A DNA stretch of 11,434 nucleotides from Thiohalomonas sp. GTDB lineage: Bacteria; Pseudomonadota; Gammaproteobacteria; GRL18. Under the pieces are notes generated by a model, which was not told the origin of the DNA, made no database searches, and saw only the letters and a program-made list of their open reading frames with translations. Position numbers and translations under genes: made by a program. The stretch lies in contig JAIVER010000019.1 in the NCBI GenBank assembly GCA_023864145.1, forward strand, positions 1 through 11,434, given 5' to 3'. Shown piece by piece: positions 1 to 8,506 of the stretch. Position 1 is the stretch's first letter. Each line of letters begins with the position of its first letter.

Positions 1-76
1 GAAAATCATTAGATTCTCGAATTAATGATAATTTCCAAGTGTTCGATCCTGCATTTTCAAGTTGATTGGGTATAGA
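1..76. repeat. Left copy of a palindromic inverted repeat (probable mobile-element terminus)
   Basis: Bases 5-76 are identical to the reverse complement of 11342-11413, a 72-base perfect match. If a 2-base gap (TT missing on the left) is allowed, the match reaches base 1. The outer part, about 1-37, is itself an imperfect palindrome with ATCATTA and TAATGAT arms around ATTC-TC-GAAT. The inner edge, at GGGTATA(GA), is where the two copies stop matching; at the right-hand copy this edge falls inside ntrB. That is what the end of an inserted element looks like. No transposase is visible because the element body lies outside the window. The family cannot be named from the terminus alone. Confidence 0.85.
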
Positions 77-192
77 ACATAATGAGTCAGACTTTTAGGT
101 TGTTTATGCTAAATTTTGGTTGCTGGCAGGGTTAACTGATTTTTTTAGGTTGACTGATGGTGAACACTTAGGGTAAAAAGACTATAGCTAAT

Positions 193-208
193 CTGTGGGC
201 ATGAACAG
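193..208. promoter_or_regulatory. LexA-type SOS box upstream of the integrase remnant
   Basis: The sequence reads CTGT, eight bases (GGGCATGA), then ACAG, an exact match to the CTGT-N8-ACAG core bound by gammaproteobacterial LexA. It lies directly before the first possible integrase start codons (GTG 209, ATG 218). LexA control of integron integrase promoters is established for class 1 and Vibrio integrons, so the position is meaningful. Its 3' half overlaps a second dyad, TGAACA-GG-TGTTCA at 202-215. No convincing -35/-10 pair was found, although TTGACT occurs at 150-155. Whether LexA binds here is inferred. Confidence 0.55.
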
Positions 209-901
209 GTGTTCACGATGGATCAGAATTGGTGTTCAGCATCATCAGAATACGCAATGCACGTGGAAACATATGTAAAGTCGGTTCCTAAGTTAAAATT
301 ACTTGAATATTCCAGGGAAAATCTAAATCGCTATTTTAGCGGCCTAGCACGACAACCAGGAATTAAGGATTGGATTTTTACTCAGCATGTTGAAGCTTTA
401 CAAATTTTATTTTGTAAAGTGATTAAAGTGAATTGGTGTGATCAAATTGATTGAGATTTTTGGTATCTCTCTGCAAAGCAGTTAGAGGATGCCCACCCAA
501 GTATTGCAAGACAATCAATATTATCTCCTGCAGATAAACAAAGAAACGTTTCTGGAAATATTACCATCTCCATTAATTTTGTTATGAAGTCACATGTTCA
601 GATATTTGAGCGACTTATTACTGAAATATGATGCAGAAACTATTCAATACGAACTGAACAAGTTTATTCCCAATGGGTTGCCAGATATATTGCATTTCAT
701 CACAACAAAGATCCTTTTCTTATGGGAGAAAAATAGGTTGCTCTGTATCTTGAGTTTTTAGTGACTAAGCGTAATGTTTCAGTAAACACTCAAAATCAAG
801 CACTATGTGCTCTGGTTTTTCTATATCAAAAAACATTAAAAAAAGACCTTGGTGAAAACAAGTATAATGACTGTCAATTCATTGGAAAAAGTACTCATTG
901 A
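209..901 (+). pseudogene. Integron-type tyrosine integrase, N-terminal remnant with three in-frame stops
   Basis: Reading one frame from GTG 209 (or ATG 218) through the stops gives a coherent protein of about 216 residues before homology fades near 856. Stops are TGA 452-454, TGA 629-631 and TAG 734-736; the frame closes at TGA 899-901. The segment after the second stop reads NYSIRTEQVYSQWVARYIAF, then a stretch with NTQNQALCALVFLYQ. This is the SAM-like core-binding domain typical of integron integrases (YSIRTEQ-Y-W, STQNQAL-AL-FLY). The first part, with KDWIFTQHVEALQILF and DFWYLSA, matches the N-terminal extension I recall from long gammaproteobacterial integron integrases; the first stop sits where a Trp would be expected (TGG to TGA). 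The catalytic domain with the R-H-R-Y residues is absent, so the gene is both nonsense-mutated and 3'-truncated. It converges on the histidine kinase gene ending at 929. No attC site or cassette is visible. Confidence 0.8.
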
Positions 902-928
902 AGGAAGAATTGTTGTGTTAAATGATAA

Positions 929-3244
929 TTAATATTTTCTCTGGGCTATTTCATTTAAGACTTGATGAAGGTGGACAATATTAATCGGTTTGGTGAGGTA
1001 TCTGTTCATGCCTACCGTGTAACAGTTTTCCTGTTCACCATCCATTGCATTAGCGGTAAGAGCGATAATAGGAATGTTCTTAATATTTTCCTTGTTAAGC
1101 TTCTCTTGCTCACGTATTGTTCGGGTTGCTTCATAGCCATCCATGACTGGCATTTGACAATCCATAAAAATAGCATCATAAACGTTATTTTTCCATGCTT
1201 CTACAGCAAGCAGTCCATTTTCGACCACATCAATAGTACAGTCTGATTTTTTAAGGAGTGTTTTTGCAACCATCTGATTGACTAAATTATCTTCGGCCAA
1301 TAAAACATGAAGCTGGATAGTTGTCTTTTGTAGTAATGTCTTATCTTCCTGTAAATTGAGACCAATGGCGAACGCATCTGAGTTGAGCATATTGATTATA
1401 AATTCTTTAAAAGCTCTGGATGTATAAGGTTTTTTGATATAGCCATTAAGACCCAATGCTTGATATTTTTCCTTAAGTCCTGTTTCACTTTCATTATTAA
1501 TGATTATGGCTTTGAACTGCTTATAAGCCTTGATAGCAGGATTAGATAATAGTTGTTTGATTGCATTATTTTTTGTTTTGCCGCTAAAGACGGTTAATAA
1601 TGGACCGTTATTATGAGCTGTAATGTACTCATTGGCTTGTTCAACCTCATCAATATGTTTTGTCTTAACACCCCATGTTTTAAACTGTTCAATTAATAGC
1701 TTTGTTTCTAATGGCAGACTGCCGAGGAGTAAAACTGATACATCACTTGCAAGGCTTAGGCGATTCTTTTCAAGTTGCGCCTGTTGAGGGCCGATGGGTA
1801 AAGATAGTCTTGACCAGAATACAGAACCCTTATCAAGCTCACTTTTTAAACCAATTTCACCACCCATTAATTCAGTTAATTCTTTACTGATTGAAAGCCC
1901 CAGACCTGTCCCGCCAAATTGTCGGGTGGTTGAAATGTCAGCCTGATTAAATTTACCAAAGACATGGTTAATTTTTTCAGGAGCAATACCGATACCTGTA
2001 TCCTCAACCTGAATGCTGAAATCAACAAATGAGTCGCTGATATTGTGGCAGATAATATTAATAAGTACATAACCCTTCGAGGTGAATTTAATGGCATTAC
2101 TAATAAAATTAATTAAAATTTGTCTGATACGAACTACATCGCCGATAATGTATTCTGGTATCATTTTATCAAGGCGATAATCCAGCTCAAGGTCTTTTTC
2201 CTTTACTTTTAATTCAACAATTTCAATGCTTTCTATGACCAGTTTATGGAAGTTAAAGTGTATTGGATCGATATCAAGCTTGCCTGATTCAATTTTAGAA
2301 ATATCAAGAATATCATTAATTATATGTAATAAAGAGTGGGCGGAAGATTGTATTTTCTGGACACAATCATGTTGCTCATAATTGAGATGAGTATCCAGTA
2401 ATAGACCGCTCAGACCAATAACGCCATTCATCGGTGTTCTTAATTCATGACTCATATTGGCGACAAAATTGCTTTTTTGTTCATTATGGGCCTCTGCCAG
2501 CTCTTTTAACTTTCTTAATTCCTGTTCATATTTTTTTCGCTCTGAAATATCGAGACCATAAACTTGCACAAGATGCAGTCCATGTTGTTCCATGGGATGA
2601 AAATTCCATAAATACCATTTCTCATCAAAGCCGCTTTCAAAGCCTTCAATAGTTTCATTGTTATGGATACAACGTTGTAATAATTGCTCAATATTGTCAG
2701 GCAAAATTTGTGGTCGCCCGATATCATTGAAGCCGCACTCAATCATAAGTTCTGTCATTGCCGGGTTGGCATAGTGAATCATGACTTCTTCATCGATCTG
2801 TAAAATAGGTGCAGGGTTGAGTTCAGCAAAGAGAGATAAACGTTTGATTTCACTTTCACTATAGCCTGATTCTGAACAGTCTCGAAAGAGAATAATAACT
2901 TCATTATGGCTTTTAAGTGGAATGATGCGGGCATCAATTTGTAAATAAGATCCGTCTTTATCTACCCAGATAAATTCATTTAAACTTTCTTGATTTAAAA
3001 TTTGCTCATTATTAAGCAAGCCAATGAAGAGACATGACTTTATGCCGTGTTGATAGCGCCCATCCATAGCACAGAGTATGTTATGGGCATTATGTCCTAT
3101 GAGATCATTTTTTTGCCACTTAAGTATTTTTTCTGCAGCAGGGTTAACAGCAAAAATATTATGCTGGGCGTCGATATGTATGACGCCATCAGGAATATGC
3201 TGATAGAGAGCGATAGCACTCTGGTTTAAACTGGAATTATTCAT
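929..3244 (-). CDS. Hybrid sensor histidine kinase, PAS-PAS-HisKA-HATPase-pseudoREC-REC
   Basis: This 771-residue protein has no signal peptide or membrane segment, so it is probably a cytoplasmic sensor. Two PAS domains occupy about residues 10-125 and 135-240, the second ending in the typical [17 protein letters not shown] exit helix. The HisKA H-box is [15 protein letters not shown] with phospho-accepting His266. The ATPase domain shows the N-box (Asn379/Asn383), the G1 box DTGIGI at 415-420 and the G2 box GGTGLGLS at 444-451. Residues about 500-620 look like a receiver fold that lacks the acceptor Asp but keeps a late KKP (604-606). The C-terminal receiver (about 645-767) is complete: acidic pocket E651/D652, Asp695 in [11 protein letters not shown], Thr730 and Lys752. 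It should autophosphorylate on His266 and pass phosphate to Asp695; a separate Hpt protein would be needed to go further and none is in the window. The ATG at 3244 lies 23 bases after the HD-GYP stop, so the two are probably co-transcribed. The ligand is unknown. Confidence 0.92.
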   Translation of the reverse strand: MNNSSLNQSAIALYQHIPDGVIHIDAQHNIFAVNPAAEKILKWQKNDLIGHNAHNILCAMDGRYQHGIKSCLFIGLLNNEQILNQESLNEFIWVDKDGSYLQIDARIIPLKSHNEVIILFRDCSESGYSESEIKRLSLFAELNPAPILQIDEEVMIHYANPAMTELMIECGFNDIGRPQILPDNIEQLLQRCIHNNETIEGFESGFDEKWYLWNFHPMEQHGLHLVQVYGLDISERKKYEQELRKLKELAEAHNEQKSNFVANMSHELRTPMNGVIGLSGLLLDTHLNYEQHDCVQKIQSSAHSLLHIINDILDISKIESGKLDIDPIHFNFHKLVIESIEIVELKVKEKDLELDYRLDKMIPEYIIGDVVRIRQILINFISNAIKFTSKGYVLINIICHNISDSFVDFSIQVEDTGIGIAPEKINHVFGKFNQADISTTRQFGGTGLGLSISKELTELMGGEIGLKSELDKGSVFWSRLSLPIGPQQAQLEKNRLSLASDVSVLLLGSLPLETKLLIEQFKTWGVKTKHIDEVEQANEYITAHNNGPLLTVFSGKTKNNAIKQLLSNPAIKAYKQFKAIIINNESETGLKEKYQALGLNGYIKKPYTSRAFKEFIINMLNSDAFAIGLNLQEDKTLLQKTTIQLHVLLAEDNLVNQMVAKTLLKKSDCTIDVVENGLLAVEAWKNNVYDAIFMDCQMPVMDGYEATRTIREQEKLNKENIKNIPIIALTANAMDGEQENCYTVGMNRYLTKPINIVHLHQVLNEIAQRKY

Positions 3245-3267
3245 ATTTAATTAACAGGCTTTTTTAA

Positions 3268-4551
3268 TCATGCGGATTCAATACTATCGACAATTAATAA
3301 ACCCAGGGGATCACATTTCCTGTCAATTGGATCAATGACTCTGATTATTTTAAGATCATCATCTTCATTTTGAGCTGCTAAATCAATAATTTTTATTGAT
3401 GAGCATGGTTGACCATCTGCTTCATAAATAATTTTTACTTTAGGTAAAAGAGGTTTTTGTTTATCAATTTCTACGACCAGAGCTTTTTCACCTGAGCTAA
3501 GTTCTACTGCACTTGTAAGTGGGAAAATACCTATAACATGTATCATTTCACCGACAATGGTTTCACTATATAAGCCCTTTTTAGCTGAACGATATAGTTT
3601 TTTTAATGCAGTGGCAGGCAGCATACCTTGCTGTCCCATCAGGCCATGAATTGACTCATCATAAGCATCAGTTACCTGTAATATCTGTGTTAATTTATGA
3701 ATCTTTTCTTTGGTTAATTTTTTTGGGTAACCACTACCATCATTGAATTCATGGTGCTGAACAATCAGTGTTTTAACCGTGTCAGGTAGTTCATTACATT
3801 TTTTTAGTACATTCTCAGCAATACTAATGTGCTGTCGAGTTAATTGTTTTTCAGAGCTGCTATAGGGTTTTTTTTTATCCAGTAGATGCATGGGTAAACG
3901 TGCCCAGCCAATATCATGCAATAAGGCAGCCATGCCTAATTCATTAATTTCTTCTTTGCTGCAATTTAGCTTTATTGCTAAGGGTAATATTAAAGAAAAT
4001 ACACCAAAAGCGTGATCACCTAATTTTATATCATTTCGGTGTAAGTGCAATAGTGTCAATAATGCCTGATCATTTCGAGTAATACTTGCCATTGACTCCT
4101 GAATAATAGGGCTAATACTGGCGGCAGAAATAGGCCGACCATTTTTAGCTAATTGACAGATTTTTCCCTGTAATATTTTAGCGACTTTTAATTCTTCACT
4201 TAAAGGCACAGCTTGTGCTGCTTCATTTTGTGAAGTTTGTTTATCAATTAATGGCTCAGAAGAGCTGGAGGGGCTCACTTCATCCACTGCGGGTGGTTCT
4301 TTACTATCAAAAGAGATGTTTTTACTTGTGTGTTCGTTTAATGGTTTTTCATGATTTGATGGAATATCAGCACCACGGGATAAATCAATATGTAATTCTT
4401 TTACGCCTGCCTGCTTTAATAAGGCAATATCATTTGCGGACTTTATTTTACGCCGATGACGTAAAAATGGACTTTTCATCCATGGAATATCAAGCTCATG
4501 GATGAACATACCATTTGCTAGTTGTGAAATTTTAATCTTTCTTGTACTCAT
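3268..4551 (-). CDS. DUF3391 and HD-GYP domain protein, probable c-di-GMP phosphodiesterase
   Basis: A 427-residue soluble protein. Residues 1-60 (KIKISQLANGMFIHELDIPW) are a DUF3391 domain, which commonly precedes HD-GYP domains. Residues 61-115 are a Ser/Glu-rich linker. The HD-GYP domain spans about 160-345 with its metal and catalytic residues in place: His180, the HD pair His212-Asp213 in LLHDIGW, His241, His266-His267, the GYP loop in DGSGYP (271-276) and Asp295 in QVTDAYDE. Such proteins hydrolyse c-di-GMP to pGpG or GMP. There is no receiver domain, so any link to the adjacent hybrid kinase would be through expression or direct contact. An additional C-terminal region of about 80 residues (VVEIDKQKP...IIRVIDP) follows. 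The start fits the usual N-terminus of DUF3391; GACGGG directly abuts the ATG, so the ribosome binding site is not textbook. The gap to aroE is 92 bases. Confidence 0.92.
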   Translation of the reverse strand: MSTRKIKISQLANGMFIHELDIPWMKSPFLRHRRKIKSANDIALLKQAGVKELHIDLSRGADIPSNHEKPLNEHTSKNISFDSKEPPAVDEVSPSSSSEPLIDKQTSQNEAAQAVPLSEELKVAKILQGKICQLAKNGRPISAASISPIIQESMASITRNDQALLTLLHLHRNDIKLGDHAFGVFSLILPLAIKLNCSKEEINELGMAALLHDIGWARLPMHLLDKKKPYSSSEKQLTRQHISIAENVLKKCNELPDTVKTLIVQHHEFNDGSGYPKKLTKEKIHKLTQILQVTDAYDESIHGLMGQQGMLPATALKKLYRSAKKGLYSETIVGEMIHVIGIFPLTSAVELSSGEKALVVEIDKQKPLLPKVKIIYEADGQPCSSIKIIDLAAQNEDDDLKIIRVIDPIDRKCDPLGLLIVDSIESA

Positions 4552-4615
4552 CCCGTCAGTATAGAGGTATTTCTTTAAAATAGGTAGGGCTTATCTTACA
4601 AGTTCATGGCTTTTA

Positions 4616-4630
4616 ATAGCACCCTGCTAT
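4616..4630. other. Short perfect hairpin between aroE and the HD-GYP gene
   Basis: ATAGCA and TGCTAT form a perfect 6-bp stem around a CCC loop. It lies just downstream of the aroE stop on the minus strand. No T-run follows on either strand, so it is not a standard intrinsic terminator; it may attenuate or stabilise the transcript. It could also be chance in AT-rich DNA. Confidence 0.3.
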
Positions 4631-4643
4631 AGTGGCTGAAATA

Positions 4644-5504
4644 TTACATTGAATTTCTAATAGCGTCTATAACAGGTTTGATCTCTGGTTTAACACCTCG
4701 CCAAACGTTAAATGATTCTGCTGCCTGCCCGACTAACATACCTAAGCCGTTACTGATATTATTTACTCCATGCTGTCGTGCCCACTCCATAAAAGCAGTT
4801 GGCCGGGCAGCATACATCATGTCATAACAACAGCCATCAGGGCTGACAATATCATCTGGCAGGGGAGGAACTTCACCTTGCAGACTGGCAGCAGTGGCAT
4901 TAATGACTAAATCAAATTGTTTTCCATTTAAGTTATCATATCCGCCGCCATTAATTTCATGTATCTCTGCACTTTTCATATCTAAAAACAAACTGCCTAA
5001 TTCTGATCCTTTCACTGCAGTACGATTAGCTATTGTGAGACTATACGGTTTTTTATCTAAAATCGGGCCTATAACCCCTCTGGAGGCACCACCGGCACCC
5101 AGGATTAACACTTTTTTTTGTTCAATCGACAAGCCAAGATGATCAATAATATCATTTACCAGGCCCACACCATCAGTGTTGTCACCTTCAATCTTACCGT
5201 CATCGGCAAGAATCAGAGTATTCACTGCTCCTGCTCTGTTAGCTCTTTCGGTTAATGAATCCGATAGTTTCCAGCCATCCAGCTTAAACGGCAGTGTGAC
5301 ATTAAGCCCCTTACCGCCATGCCCCTGAAAATGACTGACTGCCTGAGCAAAACCACCGAGATCGACATGAATGGCACTGTATTCGAGTTTCTGCCCGGTT
5401 TGTAAAGCAAAGGCGGTATGAATTTGTGGAGATTTACTATGGTTTATGGGATTACCTATAACAGCATAAAGATCAGGTTTATCAAAATCAAAAATATCGC
5501 TCAT
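4644..5504 (-). CDS. aroE: Shikimate dehydrogenase AroE
   Basis: Catalyses NADPH-dependent reduction of 3-dehydroshikimate to shikimate in the cytoplasm, the fourth step of the chorismate pathway. The 286-residue length is slightly above the E. coli enzyme because of a short N-terminal extension (MSDIFDFDKPD). Visible family signatures: substrate-binding YAVIGNPINHSKSPQIH (Ser23, Ser25), catalytic Lys74 in NVTLPFK, Asn95 in GAVNT, and Asp111 in EGDNTDG, which pairs with the lysine. The Rossmann loop GAGGAS is at 136-141 and the NADP-selective NRT motif at 160-162. The C-terminal GMLVGQAAESF provides the last shikimate contact. A clear ribosome site (AAGGAAG, 5510-5516) lies six bases before the ATG, which overlaps the stop of the upstream membrane-protein gene as ATGA, indicating translational coupling. 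The gene appears intact. Confidence 0.97.
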   Translation of the reverse strand: MSDIFDFDKPDLYAVIGNPINHSKSPQIHTAFALQTGQKLEYSAIHVDLGGFAQAVSHFQGHGGKGLNVTLPFKLDGWKLSDSLTERANRAGAVNTLILADDGKIEGDNTDGVGLVNDIIDHLGLSIEQKKVLILGAGGASRGVIGPILDKKPYSLTIANRTAVKGSELGSLFLDMKSAEIHEINGGGYDNLNGKQFDLVINATAASLQGEVPPLPDDIVSPDGCCYDMMYAARPTAFMEWARQHGVNNISNGLGMLVGQAAESFNVWRGVKPEIKPVIDAIRNSM

Positions 5505-5764
5505 CTAAGCTTCCTTTTTAGCGCCTTCCAGCTTGAGTTCTTTATTACGTTTAATCGTTTTTTATTATAATGACGCAAAATAACAACTAATAACCAAAGG
5601 GCTGTAAGAGTAGCAATCGCAATGGTTAAATTGCTTTCTATATCACCCGCCTCGACCAATAGATAGAATGTACCAGCCACTCCTGAAACAGCACCTAAAA
5701 ACATGGCTATGAAGGCAAACATAAGAAATACCAGAAAATAAATTATATGAGCTATGATGTGCAT
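5501..5764 (-). CDS. Small two-helix membrane protein, function unknown
   Basis: I do not recognise the family. The 87-residue product has two hydrophobic segments, about 5-36 (rich in Ile, Phe and Met, with a GAVSGVAG stretch) and about 45-63 (NLTIAIATLTALWLLVVIL). A strongly basic tail follows (KKRLNVIKNSSWKALKRKLR), which by the positive-inside rule should be cytoplasmic and place both termini inside. There is no cleavable signal and no catalytic motif. A GAG about nine bases before the ATG is a plausible ribosome site. It sits 31 bases after hemB and shares an ATGA overlap with aroE, so it is very likely translated as part of that operon. The coding assignment rests on context, clean membrane topology and coupling rather than on homology. 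Confidence 0.75.
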   Translation of the reverse strand: MHIIAHIIYFLVFLMFAFIAMFLGAVSGVAGTFYLLVEAGDIESNLTIAIATLTALWLLVVILRHYNKKRLNVIKNSSWKALKRKLR

Positions 5765-5795
5765 TTTTAATTACTCTTTATTTTTTTGTAACTAC

Positions 5796-6809
<1,014 letters not shown>

Positions 6810-6865
6810 CTAGAGTGTGTTGATGTGTCTGTATTGATTAGTCAGTATGAATCAGTCACTATCAA

Positions 6866-8233
6866 TCAAAAGTTACGTGCAATCAGACTGTAATTATCAG
6901 CCTTGAAGGGTAGAGGAATTGTGACAATATGTCCACTGCCCGGTGCAACATCCATTGCTTCGCCTTTTTTGCTGGTGATGGCTTCCAGAGTAAAGGCTTT
7001 ATTGCCTTCGGGTAATATCAATTCCAGCGTATCACCCACTGCAAAACGATTCTTTACATCAACCAGTGCGCTTTGCTCTGCTTCATTATACTCCAGAATT
7101 TCACCGACAAACTGCTGACTTTTACTGCGTGAATGATTATCCATATAATTTTGATATTCATGCGTATGATGACGTTGATAAAAGCCGTCGGTATAACCGC
7201 GGTTAGCCAGACTTTTCAGATCAGCATACAGCTCCATATCAAAGGCTTCACCCCGGGCCAGTGAATCAATAGCCTGACGATAAACCTGAGCCGTTCGTGC
7301 GGCATAATAATGTGATTTCGTGCGGCCTTCTATTTTTAGTGAGTCAACACCAATCTGCATAAGTCGCTCAACATGCTCCAAAGCGCGTAAATCTTTGGAA
7401 TTCATAATATAAGTACCGTTTTCATCTTCGATAATCGGCATATATTCACCGGGACGTTCGGCTTCTTCAATGAGATATGTTTTGTCGGCCTCAGGATGAC
7501 GCTGCATCTGCCTATCATCAGGAAAGGCTTCGGGTGAATTCATAGCGGAAAAAGGGTCAAAATCAATTTTTTGCGGCTGCAGGAGTTCAATATCACCAGT
7601 GACATTTTCTTTGGTGTCATGCACTTTATATTCCCAGCGGCAGGCATTGGTACAGGTGCCCTGATTGGGATCACGATGATTAAAATAACCTGACAACAGA
7701 CAGCGACCGGAATAGGCAATACATAAAGCACCATGGACAAAAACTTCTAATTCCATATCAGGGCATTGCTGACGAATTTCTTTAATTTCATCTAAAGACA
7801 GTTCACGAGATAAAATAACTCGCTCAACGCCGACAGAATGCCAGAATTTAACGGCAGCATAGTTGACGGTATTAGCCTGCACTGACAGATGAATAGCCGC
7901 TTCCGGCCAGCGTTCCTTAACCATCATAATAAGACCGGGATCAGCCATAATTAAAGCATCTGGCTGCAGTTCAATAATAGGCGCTATATCATCCATATAG
8001 GTCTTTATTTTAGAATTATGAGGGATCACATTGGATGCCAGAAAAAACTTTTTGCCCTGCTCATGGGCATCATTAATGCCTATTGCAATATTCTCATAGG
8101 TAAAGTCATTATTTCTGGCACGCAGGCTATAGCGCGGTTGTCCCGCATAAACAGCATCGGCACCATAGGAATAAGCATAGCGCATATTTTTTAAAGTGCC
8201 AGCCGGGAGTAGTAGTTCAGGTTTCTTTATCAC
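6866..8233 (-). CDS. trhP: U32-family tRNA hydroxylation protein TrhP (YegQ)
   Basis: TrhP (formerly YegQ, annotated as a U32 peptidase) takes part in 5-hydroxyuridine formation at the wobble base U34 of tRNA, which leads to cmo5U or mcmo5U; in E. coli this route depends on prephenate and iron-sulfur cluster biogenesis. The 455 residues align by eye with E. coli YegQ from end to end: the start KPELLLPAGTLKNMRYAYSY, the U32 signature EVFVHGALCIAYSGRC, QGTCTNACRWEY, SLKIEGRTKSHYYAARTAQV and the closing ARNF. The four cysteines expected to hold the iron-sulfur cluster are Cys171, Cys178, Cys194 and Cys198. The region about 205-250 is family-variable. The start is GTG at 8233; an in-frame TAA lies 18 bases upstream and no ATG or TTG fits, though the ribosome site is weak. 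It is the first gene of the minus-strand run and diverges from mlaC. Confidence 0.95.
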   Translation of the reverse strand: MIKKPELLLPAGTLKNMRYAYSYGADAVYAGQPRYSLRARNNDFTYENIAIGINDAHEQGKKFFLASNVIPHNSKIKTYMDDIAPIIELQPDALIMADPGLIMMVKERWPEAAIHLSVQANTVNYAAVKFWHSVGVERVILSRELSLDEIKEIRQQCPDMELEVFVHGALCIAYSGRCLLSGYFNHRDPNQGTCTNACRWEYKVHDTKENVTGDIELLQPQKIDFDPFSAMNSPEAFPDDRQMQRHPEADKTYLIEEAERPGEYMPIIEDENGTYIMNSKDLRALEHVERLMQIGVDSLKIEGRTKSHYYAARTAQVYRQAIDSLARGEAFDMELYADLKSLANRGYTDGFYQRHHTHEYQNYMDNHSRSKSQQFVGEILEYNEAEQSALVDVKNRFAVGDTLELILPEGNKAFTLEAITSKKGEAMDVAPGSGHIVTIPLPFKADNYSLIARNF

Positions 8234-8302
8234 GTTCGTTGTTACCAGTGCTTATATAGTAAGGCCAAAATTATTGGTCGCTTAAAGAGAATCAAGTTCA
8301 CA

Positions 8303-8308
8303 ATTATA
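8303..8308 (-). promoter_or_regulatory. Candidate -10 element for trhP
   Basis: TATAAT, a perfect -10 hexamer, occurs on the minus strand about 70 bases before the trhP GTG. No good -35 lies at 16-18 bases, so this is a weak call in AT-rich DNA. Confidence 0.25.
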
Positions 8309-8359
8309 CTCTTTTTCACTTGTTTATGTGGCCTATTTATTAGAGAATAGATGGTCTTG

Positions 8360-8389
8360 TTGTTAATAGGTTTTAGATGACTCTATACA
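8360..8389 (+). promoter_or_regulatory. Candidate sigma-70 promoter for the mlaC-like gene
   Basis: TTGTTA (8360-8365) and TATACA (8384-8389) are separated by 18 bases and match the consensus hexamers at four of six positions each. The -10 overlaps the left arm of the 11-bp inverted repeat, so a repressor bound there could block it. The start of transcription would fall near 8396, giving a leader of about 110 bases. The call is speculative. Confidence 0.25.
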
Positions 8390-8465
8390 TAAGTTCATAA
8401 TAGTTGGGTTAATCTCTAATGGTAATCACTCAAAAAGTGCTCTTTCTTCACTGCTATAGAGTCAT
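8377..8465. repeat. 11-bp perfect inverted repeat in the mlaC upstream region
   Basis: ATGACTCTATA at 8377-8387 and TATAGAGTCAT at 8455-8465 are exact reverse complements with 67 bases between them. They may be the ends of an 89-bp MITE-like relic or a pair of operator half-sites. No target-site duplication is evident on the flanks, and the arms differ from those of the 84-bp element at 10692-10775. Confidence 0.5.
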
Positions 8466-8506
8466 TCTGGAGACAAACTTCAATAGGGTTAATTTTGGGA
8501 AAATAT

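Noticed and set aside
1..76. attC or attI recombination site, given the nearby integrase remnant
   Set aside because: The palindrome has no GTTRRRY/RYYYAAC core pair, and the same sequence interrupts ntrB far away.
868..930. Short frame beginning MTVNSLEKVLIEGRIVV after the integrase remnant
   Set aside because: It has only 20-odd codons, a weak ribosome site and no recognisable family; it is probably non-coding debris at the pseudogene border.
4616..4630. Intrinsic terminator after aroE
   Set aside because: The 6-bp hairpin has no following T-run on either strand; it is kept only as a hairpin.
8495..8506. Upstream TTG start for mlaC adding MGKY
   Set aside because: The ATG at 8507 has GGGA at suitable spacing and gives a typical signal peptide.
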